Positions 25,873-34,148 of a stretch of 64,000 nucleotides of DNA are shown piece after piece (the stretch's first letter is position 1; the number at the start of each line of letters is the position of its first letter). The translations under genes were made by a program, and so were the position numbers. The DNA lies in assembly GCF_003666015.1 (NCBI RefSeq), contig NZ_QPLT01000006.1, positions 62,001 through 126,000 on the forward strand, in the 5' to 3' direction. Source of the DNA: Halorubrum sp. Atlit-26R (GTDB taxonomy: Archaea; Halobacteriota; Halobacteria; Halobacteriales; Haloferacaceae). The notes under the pieces were generated by a model, which saw nothing but the letters and a program-made list of their open reading frames with translations, had not been told where the DNA came from and ran no database searches.

Positions 25873-26847
25873 ATGAGTGAACGACTACACACACGGGGGA
25901 GTCGCTCCCGAACGGAGACGAACGAGGAGGAATCGGAGAGCACCGACGAGACGCTCAGCTGCCCGGAGTGCGGCGGGCACGTCATCAACGACGAGGAGCA
26001 CGGCGAGACGGTCTGTAGCGACTGCGGGCTCGTCGTCGAGGCGGACTCGGTCGACCGCGGGCCGGAGTGGCGCGCGTTCGACTCCCGCGAGAAGGACGAG
26101 AAGAGTCGGGTCGGCGCCCCGACCACGAACACGATGCACGACAAGGGGCTCTCGACGAACATCGACTGGCGCGACAAGGACGCGTACGGCCGGTCGCTCG
26201 GCGCGCGCCAGCGCCAGAAGATGCAGCGCCTCCGCAAGTGGAACGAGCGGTTCCGCACCCGCGACTCGAAGGAGCGCAACCTGAAGCAGGCGCTCGGCGA
26301 GATCGACCGCATGGCCTCGGCGCAGGGCCTCCCGGACAACGTCCGCGAGACCGCCTCCGTCATCTACCGCCGCGCGCTCGACGAGGACCTGCTCCCCGGT
26401 CGCTCCATCGAGGGCGTCTCCACCTCCTGCGTGTACGCCGCCGCGCGGATGGCGGGCGTCCCGCGCAGCCTCGACGAGATCGCCGACGTGTCGCGCGTCG
26501 AGAAGGCCGAGATCGCGCGGACGTACCGCTACGTCGTCCGCGAGCTCAAGCTCGAAGTGAAGCCGGCCGACCCCGAGCAGTACGTCCCCCGGTTCGCCTC
26601 CGACCTCGAACTCAGCGAGGAGTCCGAGATGCGCGCGAAGAGCCTCCTCCGCAACGCGAAGGAGAAGGGCGTCCACTCCGGCAAGTCGCCGGTGGGCCTC
26701 GCCGCGGCCGCCGTCTACGCCGCCGCGCTCCTCACCAACGAGAAGACGACGCAGGCCGCGGTCTCGGAGGTCGCCGACATCTCCGAAGTCACCATCCGGA
26801 ACCGGTACCACGAGCTGTTGGAGGCCGAGGACGGCCTCGTCGCCTGA
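25873..26847 (+). CDS. tfb: Transcription initiation factor TFB
   Basis: A 324-residue archaeal TFIIB homologue that bridges TBP-bound promoter DNA and RNA polymerase. The N-terminal zinc ribbon has Cys30, Cys33, Cys48 and Cys51. The B-reader/linker region includes the GPEWRAFDSREKDEKSRVG block (about 63-81). Two cyclin repeats follow (about 130-215 and 225-318). Haloarchaea carry several TFB paralogues; which one this is cannot be told from sequence alone. A TTTTAAGT motif near 25800 is the best TATA candidate, leaving a leader of about 45 bp. Confidence 0.96.
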   Translation: MSERLHTRGSRSRTETNEEESESTDETLSCPECGGHVINDEEHGETVCSDCGLVVEADSVDRGPEWRAFDSREKDEKSRVGAPTTNTMHDKGLSTNIDWRDKDAYGRSLGARQRQKMQRLRKWNERFRTRDSKERNLKQALGEIDRMASAQGLPDNVRETASVIYRRALDEDLLPGRSIEGVSTSCVYAAARMAGVPRSLDEIADVSRVEKAEIARTYRYVVRELKLEVKPADPEQYVPRFASDLELSEESEMRAKSLLRNAKEKGVHSGKSPVGLAAAAVYAAALLTNEKTTQAAVSEVADISEVTIRNRYHELLEAEDGLVA

Positions 26848-26933
26848 GCCGGCGAACTTTTCTCGAACCCGTCTCGACGTCGCGGACCGTCTTGACCCGA
26901 TCAGCTAAGTCCCCGCCCGCGGAAGCCTCGCGT

Positions 26934-27650
26934 ATGTTCGAGGAGTTCGTCCTCGCCGCGAGCACGGCCGACCTCACGGAGGAGCCGCGCGCCCGCGAGG
27001 ACGCCGACGCCGTGGAGTTCCGGATGGACCTCGCGAGCGACCCGCTCGACCAGCTGGCGGGCTACGACGGCGAGCTCCCGCTCGTCGTCACGAACCGGGC
27101 GTCGTGGGAGGGCGGCGAGGCCGAGGGGCTCGGGCGATACGACGCGCTCTCGACGGCGATCGGCCACGACGCCGTCGCCGCGGTCGACGTCGAGCTCGCC
27201 GCGCTGCGCGGGACGCGCCCGGACCCGGCCCAGGCGTCGCACGCGACCGCGCTGCGCGACGCCGCGCGCGAGGCGGGCGTCGACGTGATCGCCTCGGTCC
27301 ACGACTTCGAGTCGACGCCCGAACCCGCCGCGCTCGTCGACCTGCTGGCCGACGCCGCGGGCGAGGGCGACGTGGGGAAGCTGGCGACGACCGCGACCGC
27401 GCCGGCCGACGCGCTCGCGATGATCGAGGCGACCCACGAGGCGACCGCGGCGGGCCACCGCGTCGCGACGATGTGTATGGGCGAGCCGGGCCGTCACACC
27501 CGAGCCGTGACCCCGGTCTACGGCTCGAAGATCGGCTACGCGCCCGTCGACCCCGCGAACGCGACCGCGCCGGGCCAGTACCCGCTCGCGACGCTCAGGG
27601 AGCTGGTCGACGGGCTGAGAGAGCGCGGAGCGGACGAGGACTATTTATAA
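26934..27650 (+). CDS. aroD: Type I 3-dehydroquinate dehydratase
   Basis: A 238-residue TIM-barrel enzyme of the shikimate pathway that dehydrates 3-dehydroquinate through a Schiff base. His123 (ASVHDF) and Lys149 (GDVGKLA) are the catalytic pair. The N-terminal segment AVEFRMDLA carries the substrate-binding residues. It starts 86 bp after the tfb gene. Its final codons and TAA stop lie inside a TTTATAAG box (27644-27651) of the kind that borders the repeat units, so the repeat copy begins immediately at the gene end. Confidence 0.93.
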   Translation: MFEEFVLAASTADLTEEPRAREDADAVEFRMDLASDPLDQLAGYDGELPLVVTNRASWEGGEAEGLGRYDALSTAIGHDAVAAVDVELAALRGTRPDPAQASHATALRDAAREAGVDVIASVHDFESTPEPAALVDLLADAAGEGDVGKLATTATAPADALAMIEATHEATAAGHRVATMCMGEPGRHTRAVTPVYGSKIGYAPVDPANATAPGQYPLATLRELVDGLRERGADEDYL

Positions 27651-28220
27651 GTGATTAACCACGCCTGCGGCGACTATTTATAAATAAATACGGTGCGGTG
27701 GCGCGTGCCTCCGAGTGGCCGCCGAAGGCGGCCGCGAGGAGCACGCGCGAGGGAGTCAGTCGCCGGAGCGAAGCGGAGGCGACTGACGAGGCTGGGGAGG
27801 CGTGAGGCGCGGTGCGGTCGCGGTCGGGTGGGACTCAAAGGGGCAGCCGCGAGGACGAAGCACGCCGACGTAAGCACTGGAAGGAGCGAGCAACGCGAGC
27901 GACTAAAGCGCGCAACGAGGCGCGCGAGTCGTCGCGGCTGGGGCTTTGGCGGTGTTCGCCGCCGATCCGCCAGCATCCATTTATAAGCGAGCGGCTGGGG
28001 CTTTGGCGGTGTTCGCCGCCGATCCGCCAGCATCCATTTATAAGCGAGCGGCTGGGGCTTTGGCGGTGTTCGCCGCCGATCCGCCAGCATCCATTTATAA
28101 GCGAGCGGCTGGGGCTTTGGCGGTGTTCGCCGCCGATCCGCCAGCATCCATTTATAAGCGAGCGGCTGGGGCTTTGGAAGTATTCTCAGCGACACCATCA
28201 AATACGATTTATAAGCCGTC
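27642..28220 (+). repeat. Structured dispersed repeat, copy 4, with amplified tail array
   Basis: Read on the plus strand: TTTATAA boxes at 27644 and 27675, body from about 27693. P2 arms GTCAGTCGCC and GGCGACTGAC form a perfect 10-bp stem around GGAGCGAAGCGGA. P3 begins GCCGCGAGG and ends TCGCGGC. From 27935 the tail is a perfect 57-bp direct repeat, four copies (starts at 27935, 27992, 28049 and 28106), then a fifth diverged unit at 28163 ending at a TTTATAAG box near 28215. Each unit starts CGGCTGGGGCTTTGGCGG and ends TTTATAAGCGAG. It separates aroD from the rhomboid gene and could supply a TATA box for the latter. Peptides translated across the array are artefacts. Confidence 0.9.
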
Positions 28221-28298
28221 ATCAGGACCGACGACGGGCACATCATAAACCACGTATAGAGCCAAACCGCTTTACGACCGCCCCCGTAACACACGGCA

Positions 28299-29279
28299 AT
28301 GGCGACGTGCGACGTGTGTGGGGAGTACGAGAATCTCCCGTACCAGTGTAAGCGGTGCGGCCAGACGTTCTGTGCCGAACACCGGCTGCCCGAGAACCAC
28401 GACTGCCCGGGCCTCGCCGAGTGGGACGACCCCGGCGGCGTCTTCGACAGCGGCTTCGACGAGAGCGTCGAGGGCGGGTCGGGGGGCGGCCGCTCCGGTG
28501 GCGACGCGTCCGCGGGGGTCGTCGACCGCGTCAAGCGGCGGGTCGACCGCGAGACCAGCACGGGCGGCCTGATCAGCTACTTCCGAGGGAACGCGACGTA
28601 CGCGATCCTCCTCGCGATCTGGGTCACGTTCCTCGCGCAGCTGGTCGTGTTCTGGGGCGTGAGCCCGGCGCTCCACGACCAGCTGTTCGTGCTCCGGGCG
28701 GACGGACTCGGTCGAGTCTGGACGTGGGTAACGTCCGTGCTCTCTCACTCGCCGGCCAGCCTCTACCACATCATCGGTAACAGCGTCGTGCTGTTCTTCT
28801 TCGGCCCGCTCGTCGAGCGCGCCGTGGGGTCGAAGCGCTTCGCCGCGTTCTTCTTCCTGTCGGGGATGATCGCGGGGCTCGGCCACATCCTGTTCGCGCT
28901 CGGTATGGGCGCCACGTCGACCGGCGTGTTGGGCGCCAGCGGCGCCGGCTTCGCGATCTTAGGCGTTCTGACCGTCTGGCGACCGAACATGCAGGTCCTC
29001 CTCTTCTTCGTCATTCCGATGAAGATCAAGTACCTCACGTGGGGGATCGCGATCGTCTCCGCGGTCCTCGTCGTCCAGAGCGTCCAGGTCGGCGGGGCGG
29101 GCAGCGCGGGCAACATCGCGCACCTCGCCCACCTGATCGGGTTCGCCATCGGGCTCGCGTTCGGCAAGCGCAACGAGGGGCTCGCGCGCTCCGCGGGCGG
29201 CATGGGCGGCGTCTCGATGGGCGGCGCTCGCGGCCCGCGCGGTCCCGGCGGTCCGGGCGGTCCCGGCGGGCGGTTCTGA
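28299..29279 (+). CDS. Rhomboid intramembrane serine protease with N-terminal AN1 zinc finger
   Basis: A 326-residue membrane protease fused to a zinc finger. Residues 4-36 hold an AN1-like pattern (Cys4, Cys7, Cys17, Cys20, Cys25, His28, His34, Cys36). A glycine/serine-rich acidic linker follows. Six membrane helices (about 102-290) carry the rhomboid residues Asn161 in HIIGNS, Ser214 in GASGAG and His278 in AHLAHLIG. The tail is a GPRGPGGPGG-rich segment. The zinc finger would face the cytoplasm and may recruit substrates. The stop codon overlaps the start of the endonuclease V gene by one base. Confidence 0.92.
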   Translation: MATCDVCGEYENLPYQCKRCGQTFCAEHRLPENHDCPGLAEWDDPGGVFDSGFDESVEGGSGGGRSGGDASAGVVDRVKRRVDRETSTGGLISYFRGNATYAILLAIWVTFLAQLVVFWGVSPALHDQLFVLRADGLGRVWTWVTSVLSHSPASLYHIIGNSVVLFFFGPLVERAVGSKRFAAFFFLSGMIAGLGHILFALGMGATSTGVLGASGAGFAILGVLTVWRPNMQVLLFFVIPMKIKYLTWGIAIVSAVLVVQSVQVGGAGSAGNIAHLAHLIGFAIGLAFGKRNEGLARSAGGMGGVSMGGARGPRGPGGPGGPGGRF

Positions 29280-30154
29280 TGGACCTCGCGCGGCCCGACC
29301 TCCGGCCCGATCCGTCGCTGTCGCGCGACGAGATGGAGGCCCTCCAGCGCGATATCGCGGCGGCCGCGGCGTTCGACGACGACCACGCGCTCGACCCGTC
29401 GGCGATGGGGGTCGAGGAGGCGACCTCGCTCGCGGACGGCCTCCCGCCGGCGCGCGACGGCGCGCAGGAGCGGCTGGGAACCGGCGACGAGGAGGGAAAG
29501 GTCGCCGACACGACGCCCGATCCCGACGCCCCCACCGTCGTCGGCGTCGATCAGGCGTTCCTCACCGACCGCGGGGAGGACCATCCCGACGCCGCCGTCT
29601 CCGCCGCGGTCGCGTTCCGCGGCGGGAGCGTGGTCGAGTACGCGAGCGCGACGACGCCGCTGTCGATACCCTACATTCCCGGGCTGCTCGCGTTTCGAGA
29701 GGGCGAGCCGATACTGGCCGCGCTCGACGCGCTCGACGCCGACCCCGACCTGCTGATCTGCGACGGCTCCGGGCGGATCCACTTCCGGGAGGCCGGGCTC
29801 GCCACCCACGTCGGCGTCCTTCGCGACGTGCCGAGCGTCGGCGTCGCCAAGAGCCTCCTCTGTGGCGAGCCCGACGAGTCGACCGCGGAGCGCCCCGAGG
29901 GCTGGCGGACGCCGGTCCGCGCCGACGACGCGGTGACGACCGCCGAGCCGGGGACCGTCATCGGCCACGCGTTCCAGTCGCGCCAGTACCCGAACAGCAG
30001 GCGGGTGAACCCGCTGTACGTGAGCCCGGGACACCGCGTGTCGGCGGAGAGCGCGGTCGAGTTCGTCGCGGCGCTTTGCGCGGGGTACAAGCTCCCCGAG
30101 CCGACGCGGCTCGCGGACGCCCACGCCGAGCGAGTGAAGCGGGACGCGGACTGA
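29279..30154 (+). CDS. nfi: Endonuclease V (deoxyinosine repair)
   Basis: A 291-residue nuclease that nicks DNA next to deoxyinosine. Family blocks seen: VVGVDQAFL (metal Asp, about 95), IPYIPGLLAFREGEPI (wedge tyrosine region, about 137-152), LLICDGSGRIHFREAGLATHVGV (second metal Asp) and GVAKSLLCGE (conserved lysine). An N-terminal extension of about 80 residues, longer than in the bacterial enzyme, is rich in acidic residues. It overlaps the rhomboid gene by one base (TGATG). Confidence 0.9.
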   Translation: MDLARPDLRPDPSLSRDEMEALQRDIAAAAAFDDDHALDPSAMGVEEATSLADGLPPARDGAQERLGTGDEEGKVADTTPDPDAPTVVGVDQAFLTDRGEDHPDAAVSAAVAFRGGSVVEYASATTPLSIPYIPGLLAFREGEPILAALDALDADPDLLICDGSGRIHFREAGLATHVGVLRDVPSVGVAKSLLCGEPDESTAERPEGWRTPVRADDAVTTAEPGTVIGHAFQSRQYPNSRRVNPLYVSPGHRVSAESAVEFVAALCAGYKLPEPTRLADAHAERVKRDAD

Positions 30155-30157
30155 GAC

Positions 30158-30226
30158 GCGGACGGCGATGCGGCGTCGGCGCGGACGGCGATGCGGCGTC
30201 GGCGCGGACGGCGATGCGGCGTCGGC
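30158..30226 (+). repeat. 23-bp tandem repeat, three perfect copies
   Basis: A 23-bp unit starting GCGGACGGCGATGCGG is repeated exactly three times immediately after the endonuclease V stop codon. It contains no gene and no obvious site. Confidence 0.85.
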
Positions 30227-30298
30227 GCGGCGTCGATTCCGTGCCACTAGTTGCCACGGACAGGCGGTTTTTAGACGATCGCCCGCGAACGCGAACGC

Positions 30299-30571
30299 AT
30301 GGGAGACGACGACGCGGAGAGTCCGATGTCCGCCGAGGAGTTCCGGTCGCTGACCGACGGGTTGGTGCGACAGAGTTCGGGCGGCGGGACGACCGTCTAC
30401 AAGAACGCGGCGGGCGTCGGCTGTCCGAACCCCGACTGCGACCGCGGCGTGTTCCAGACGCTGTTCGTCAGCGACCACGGCTGGCAGCAGATCGGCGCGA
30501 CCCGCGACGGGATCGACCTCTGTCTGGTGAACACGGAGTCGAAGCGGCTCGTCTTCATCCACGACGAGTAG
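30299..30571 (+). CDS. Small protein with a CxxxxC-type motif, function unknown
   Basis: A 90-residue acidic protein. After a polar N-terminus comes EEFRSLTDGLVRQSSGGGTTVYKNAAGVGCPNPDCDRGVFQTLF. The two cysteines (CPNPDC, about 51-56) may bind metal in a dimer or be structural. The C-terminus IDLCLVNTESKRLVFIHDE looks like closing beta strands. It resembles small proteins annotated near haloarchaeal archaellum clusters, but no motility genes are here and I do not assign a role. Confidence 0.7.
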   Translation: MGDDDAESPMSAEEFRSLTDGLVRQSSGGGTTVYKNAAGVGCPNPDCDRGVFQTLFVSDHGWQQIGATRDGIDLCLVNTESKRLVFIHDE

Positions 30572-30607
30572 GCTGGTCGCCCCCCGGAGACGAACGCGTC
30601 GACGGGG

Positions 30608-30653
30608 TCCCGGCAACCCCGCTTCTCAGTCCCCGGCGACCCCGCTTCTCAGT
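30608..30653. repeat. 23-bp imperfect tandem duplication covering a stop codon
   Basis: Two 23-bp units (30608-30630 and 30631-30653), both ending CCCCGCTTCTCAGT, differ at two positions. The second unit contains the stop codon of the minus-strand rhodanese/metallo-beta-lactamase gene. Confidence 0.8.
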
Positions 30654-31953
30654 CGTCGTCCGCGGCGGACCCGGCGTCGGGCTCGGCCGCGCAGCGGTTC
30701 GGTCCGAGTTCGAGTTCGATCGCCGCGGTCTCGTCGGCCGGCGACTCGACGCCGCGGTTGGCCGCGATCACCGACTCGTAGTTCGGCGGTTTCTCCGGGA
30801 GCGTCCGGGTGATCCGGTCGACGAAGTCGTCCGCGTCGAGGTCGAGGACGTCGATCTCGCGGCGCGCGTCCCCGACCGTCGTGAACACGGGCTCTCCGGG
30901 CTCAACGTCGCCGGTCGTCCCGTCGTTCGCGACCGCGAAGTGCCCGGGGCAGACGACGACGTCGTCCGGCTGCGCGAGTAAGGTCCCGTGGAGCGAGTCG
31001 TACAGCCGGCGGGCGGCGCCCGCGGCGCCCTCGTCGGCGGCGTCGCGGTCAACTTCGCCGTTGTCTCCGTCTCCGTCCCCGCCAGCCGAGAACTGGAGCT
31101 CCGTCCGCCCGACGCTGTCGGTGAACAGCGTGTCGCCCGTGAGGACCGCCGCGTCGCCGACGAGGTAGCTCGCGCCGTCGTCGGTGTGGCCGGGCGTCGC
31201 GAGCGCCTTCAGGTCGATCCCGCCGACGTCGAGCGTCTCGTTCCGGTCGATCGGCTCGAACGAGTACGCCACGTCGCGCGCGGCGGCCGCGGCGGGGAGG
31301 AAGTACGGGACGCCCAGCTCGTCCGCGAGCGCGCGGCCGCCCGAGAGGTGGTCGGCGTGGACGTGCGTGTCGAGGACGGCCGCGATCGACGCGTCGCGCT
31401 CGGCGGTCGCCTCGATCCACTCGTCGCCGTGTCTGGAGGCGTCGATAGCGACGGCGACGCGGTCGGAGCCGTCGGACGCCGCGGGGACGTGGTCCGCCGT
31501 GCCCGCCTCGCGTCCGCCGACTACGAGGTATCCCAGACACCCCTTCGCGCGGCGTTGGACCTGGACGACGTCGAGCGGCGGGGCGTCGGCGGGCGCGTCG
31601 GGGAGCGGGACGGGGGTTCGGTCGTACACCGCGGACCAGCCGCGCATGCCGTCCGCGACGACGGTCACGTCGTCGTACCCTGCCGCGTCGAGTTCGGCGG
31701 CGAAGTCGTCCGAGGCCTTCCCCTTCGCGCACAGCGTGATCACGGTGTCGTCGGGCGAGAGGCCGGTCTCGCGCTCGAAGTCGTCGACGTCGAACTCGTG
31801 AAACGGCTTGTAGAAGTAGTGGACGGCGTCCGCCACGCGCCACCCCGCGAAGCTCTCTTCGGGCCGCGTGTCGACCACGGTGAAATCCCGATCGCCGCGC
31901 CGCCGCGCGTCAATTCTGTCCCGAAACTCGTCGGCGGAGATCGTCTCGACCAT
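30649..31953 (-). CDS. Rhodanese plus metallo-beta-lactamase fold protein (persulfide dioxygenase-like)
   Basis: A 434-residue two-domain protein. The N-terminal rhodanese domain (about 1-115) has the active-site loop LCAKGKASDDF with its cysteine near residue 74. The C-terminal metallo-beta-lactamase fold (about 130-400) has the metal motif THVHADHLSGG, with further ligands in TPGHTDDG, TGDTLF and CPGH. This arrangement, rhodanese first, is seen in sulfur-handling hydrolases related to ETHE1 persulfide dioxygenase. A role in persulfide or thiosulfate metabolism is inferred. It is divergent from the MinD-like gene across repeat copy 5. Confidence 0.87.
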   Translation of the reverse strand: MVETISADEFRDRIDARRRGDRDFTVVDTRPEESFAGWRVADAVHYFYKPFHEFDVDDFERETGLSPDDTVITLCAKGKASDDFAAELDAAGYDDVTVVADGMRGWSAVYDRTPVPLPDAPADAPPLDVVQVQRRAKGCLGYLVVGGREAGTADHVPAASDGSDRVAVAIDASRHGDEWIEATAERDASIAAVLDTHVHADHLSGGRALADELGVPYFLPAAAAARDVAYSFEPIDRNETLDVGGIDLKALATPGHTDDGASYLVGDAAVLTGDTLFTDSVGRTELQFSAGGDGDGDNGEVDRDAADEGAAGAARRLYDSLHGTLLAQPDDVVVCPGHFAVANDGTTGDVEPGEPVFTTVGDARREIDVLDLDADDFVDRITRTLPEKPPNYESVIAANRGVESPADETAAIELELGPNRCAAEPDAGSAADDD

Positions 31954-32057
31954 ACTCGTCTCTCGGTCCGCGCGATCAAAAACGCTCGGTGGGCGGGAAG
32001 TACGAGGGAATCGGCAGCGGCGAGATCAACGCTGCGTGCTGGGACTCACCGGCGGTT

Positions 32058-32455
32058 TGTTTATAAGTGAACAACGGCGCTGCGGCGAATTCCTCCGGGT
32101 CCCCGGCCGCTCACTTATAAATAGTCGACTACGGATCGACGACGGACACCGCCAAAGCCACAGCTGCTCGCTTATAAATAGATGCTGGCAGATCGACGAC
32201 GAACACCTCCAAAGCCCCAGCCGCGAGGCGGCCGTACGCTCGCTGCGCTCCTCGCTCAGTCACTCCGTTCCTTCGCTGCGGTGCTTGCGTCGCCTACGGC
32301 CGCCTCGCGGCTGCCCCTTTGAGTCCCGCCCCGCACGGCACCGCAGCCTCACGCCTCCCCAACCTCGTCGGCGGTCCTCCGCTTCGCTCCGGACCGCCGA
32401 CTCCCTCGCGCGTGCGACTCGCGCCCTCCGGGCGCTCGTCGGCACGCGCCACCGC
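32058..32455 (-). repeat. Structured dispersed repeat, copy 5
   Basis: Read on the minus strand from about 32455. P2 arms GTCGGCGGTCC and GGACCGCCGAC form a perfect 11-bp stem around GGAGCGAAGCGGA. P3 arms GCCGCGAGGCGGCCGTA and TACGGCCGCCTCGCGGC are perfectly complementary over 17 bp. Three successive tail units of roughly 55 bp follow, with increasing divergence (CTGGGGCTTTGG, then CTGTGGCTTTGG, then CCGGGGACCCGG), each closed by a TTATAA box (near 32174, 32116 and 32062). No TATA box precedes the 5' end of this copy. It lies in the divergent gap between the rhodanese and MinD-like genes. Confidence 0.88.
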
Positions 32456-32528
32456 AACCGCAACAGATGCGGAATCCGTCGCGACCGCGATGGGTAGCTT
32501 TTATTCGGAGCGCCCGGCGAGCGGGCGT

Positions 32529-33296
32529 ATGGTCGAGGCGTTCGCGGTCGCCAGCGGGAAGGGCGGCACGGGGAAGACGACGAGCACGCTCGCGCTCGGG
32601 ATGGCGCTCGCGGCCGACCACGACGTGACCGTCGTGGACGCCGACACCGGCATGGCGAACCTCCTCTTCCACGCCGGGCTCGACGACGCGGCGGTCACCC
32701 TCCACGACCTGCTCGTAGAGGGCACCGCGACGGACGTGAGCGAGGCCGTCTACGAGCGGTTCGGGCTCTCCGTCGTCCCCTGCGGCACCTCGCTGGCCGG
32801 CTTCGAGGCCGCGGAACCGGAGCGCCTCCGCGACGTGGTGGCCGAGCTCGCGCGCGACACCGACGTGCTCCTGCTCGACTCGCCCGCGGCGCTGGGGTCG
32901 AAGTCAGCCGTGCTGCCGGTCGTGCTCGCGGACCGCGTCGTGGTCGTCGTCGAGCCGACGATCCCCGCGCTCTCGGACGGGCTAAAGGTCCAGGAGTACG
33001 CGCGGTCGTACGGCACGGAGACCGCCGGCGTCCTGTTCAACAAGGTCCGGGACGAGGCCGACGACGTCGCCGCGCAGGCGGAGCGCCACTTCGGCGGCCC
33101 CGTCCTCGCGAGCGTCCCCGAGAGCGACGACGTCCGGGCGGCGCGCCGAGCGGGGAAACCCCTCCTCGCGCACGCGCCGGAGAGCGAGGCCGCCGCGCGC
33201 TACCGGCGGGCCGCCGACCGGCTCGACGTGCGCGACGGCGACGGCGACGCGGTGGCGGACCGGTTCCGCAGCGCGGTCGTCCCCGACACGCCATGA
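32529..33296 (+). CDS. MinD/ParA-family ATPase
   Basis: A 255-residue deviant-Walker ATPase. The P-loop is SGKGGTGKTT (9-18) with the signature lysine at 11, followed by VVDADTGMANL (switch I region) and LLLDSPA (switch II). Haloarchaea have several MinD-like proteins that position cell-surface structures or regulate other proteins, and the specific role here is unknown. A TTTTATTC box near 32500 sits 28 bp before the ATG, so the mRNA is probably leaderless. Its stop overlaps the next gene (ATGA). Confidence 0.88.
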   Translation: MVEAFAVASGKGGTGKTTSTLALGMALAADHDVTVVDADTGMANLLFHAGLDDAAVTLHDLLVEGTATDVSEAVYERFGLSVVPCGTSLAGFEAAEPERLRDVVAELARDTDVLLLDSPAALGSKSAVLPVVLADRVVVVVEPTIPALSDGLKVQEYARSYGTETAGVLFNKVRDEADDVAAQAERHFGGPVLASVPESDDVRAARRAGKPLLAHAPESEAAARYRRAADRLDVRDGDGDAVADRFRSAVVPDTP

Positions 33297-34012
33297 GCGG
33301 GAGCCAAGACGGCGACGGCTCGGACGACGACCGCTCGGACGGCGACGGCTCGGAGTCGGCCACGCTCACCATCCCGCGGGGGACGCTCCTGCGCTCGCGC
33401 GTGGTCTCCGACGTGGGGACGACGCTCTCGCGCGCGCTCGACCGCGAGCTCACCGGCTACGCGACCCTCGTTCCCCAAGAGACGCTGCTCCTGTCCGGCG
33501 AGGCCCGCGGCGTCATCACGTTCGACGGCGGCGTCCCCGTGCTGGCGTACAACACCGTGACGGACAGCGGCGGCCCGGACGCGCTCGCGGAGCTGGCGGT
33601 GCCCGGTCCCTACCGCGTCGAGCTGTACGCCGTCGACGAGAGCGGGCTGGCCGCGGCCCACGAGGAGGAGGCGCTACGCGTCGCGCCCGACGCGGCCGCG
33701 ACCGAGCTGGCCGACGACGCCGACCTCGCCGACCGGACCCGCGACGCGGCGCCCGACGAGCGGCTTCAGGCGGGCGACGACGAGGACGACGCCGTCGCCG
33801 CCTTCCTCGCCGACGACGACCGGATCGACGCGATCCGCGAGCAGGCGCGGTCGGAGGCCCGCGACCGCGCCGCCGAGTGGGGGCTCGACGACGCGCTCGA
33901 CGATCCGGAGGAAATGGCGGAAAGCGACGCCCTCGACGATCCGGGTGGGGTGGGAGTGAGCGACGCCGGGGGCGTGACCGAGCGCGACGCCGGCGGCTCC
34001 GTCGACGGCTGA
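33293..34012 (+). CDS. Acidic protein partnered with the MinD-like ATPase, function unknown
   Basis: A 239-residue protein starting on the ATGA overlap with the MinD-like gene. Residues 1-22 are low-complexity acidic. A compact domain follows (about 23-125: TLTIPRGTLLRSRVV, LTGYATLVPQETLLL, GVITFDGGVPVLAYNTV, GPYRVELYAV). The rest is an acidic, probably flexible tail with DALDDP repeats. Translational coupling suggests it works with the ATPase, perhaps as a partner or effector. No family is recognised. Confidence 0.72.
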   Translation: MSGSQDGDGSDDDRSDGDGSESATLTIPRGTLLRSRVVSDVGTTLSRALDRELTGYATLVPQETLLLSGEARGVITFDGGVPVLAYNTVTDSGGPDALAELAVPGPYRVELYAVDESGLAAAHEEEALRVAPDAAATELADDADLADRTRDAAPDERLQAGDDEDDAVAAFLADDDRIDAIREQARSEARDRAAEWGLDDALDDPEEMAESDALDDPGGVGVSDAGGVTERDAGGSVDG

Positions 34013-34148
34013 CCGACCGAACGGTTATCTCGACGCGGCCCCTCAGATCGGTATCACCGTCCTCCGACTCCTGCGGCTGACGACGCCCGCCGACTTCGCG
34101 GCCTGGTACGCCGCCGGCCGCGCGTACACGACCGGCGTCGCCGAGGGG

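Noticed and set aside
27935-28220. Possible CRISPR array (regularly repeated 57-bp units)
   Set aside because: Units are identical over their full length, with no variable spacers, no 24-37-bp repeat unit and no cas genes in the window.
27946-28248. Open frame encoding a 19-residue repeated peptide (AVFAADPPASIYKRAAGAL)
   Set aside because: It is simply the translation of the perfect 57-bp tail array; 57 is divisible by three, so any frame without stops repeats. No start context or family supports a protein.
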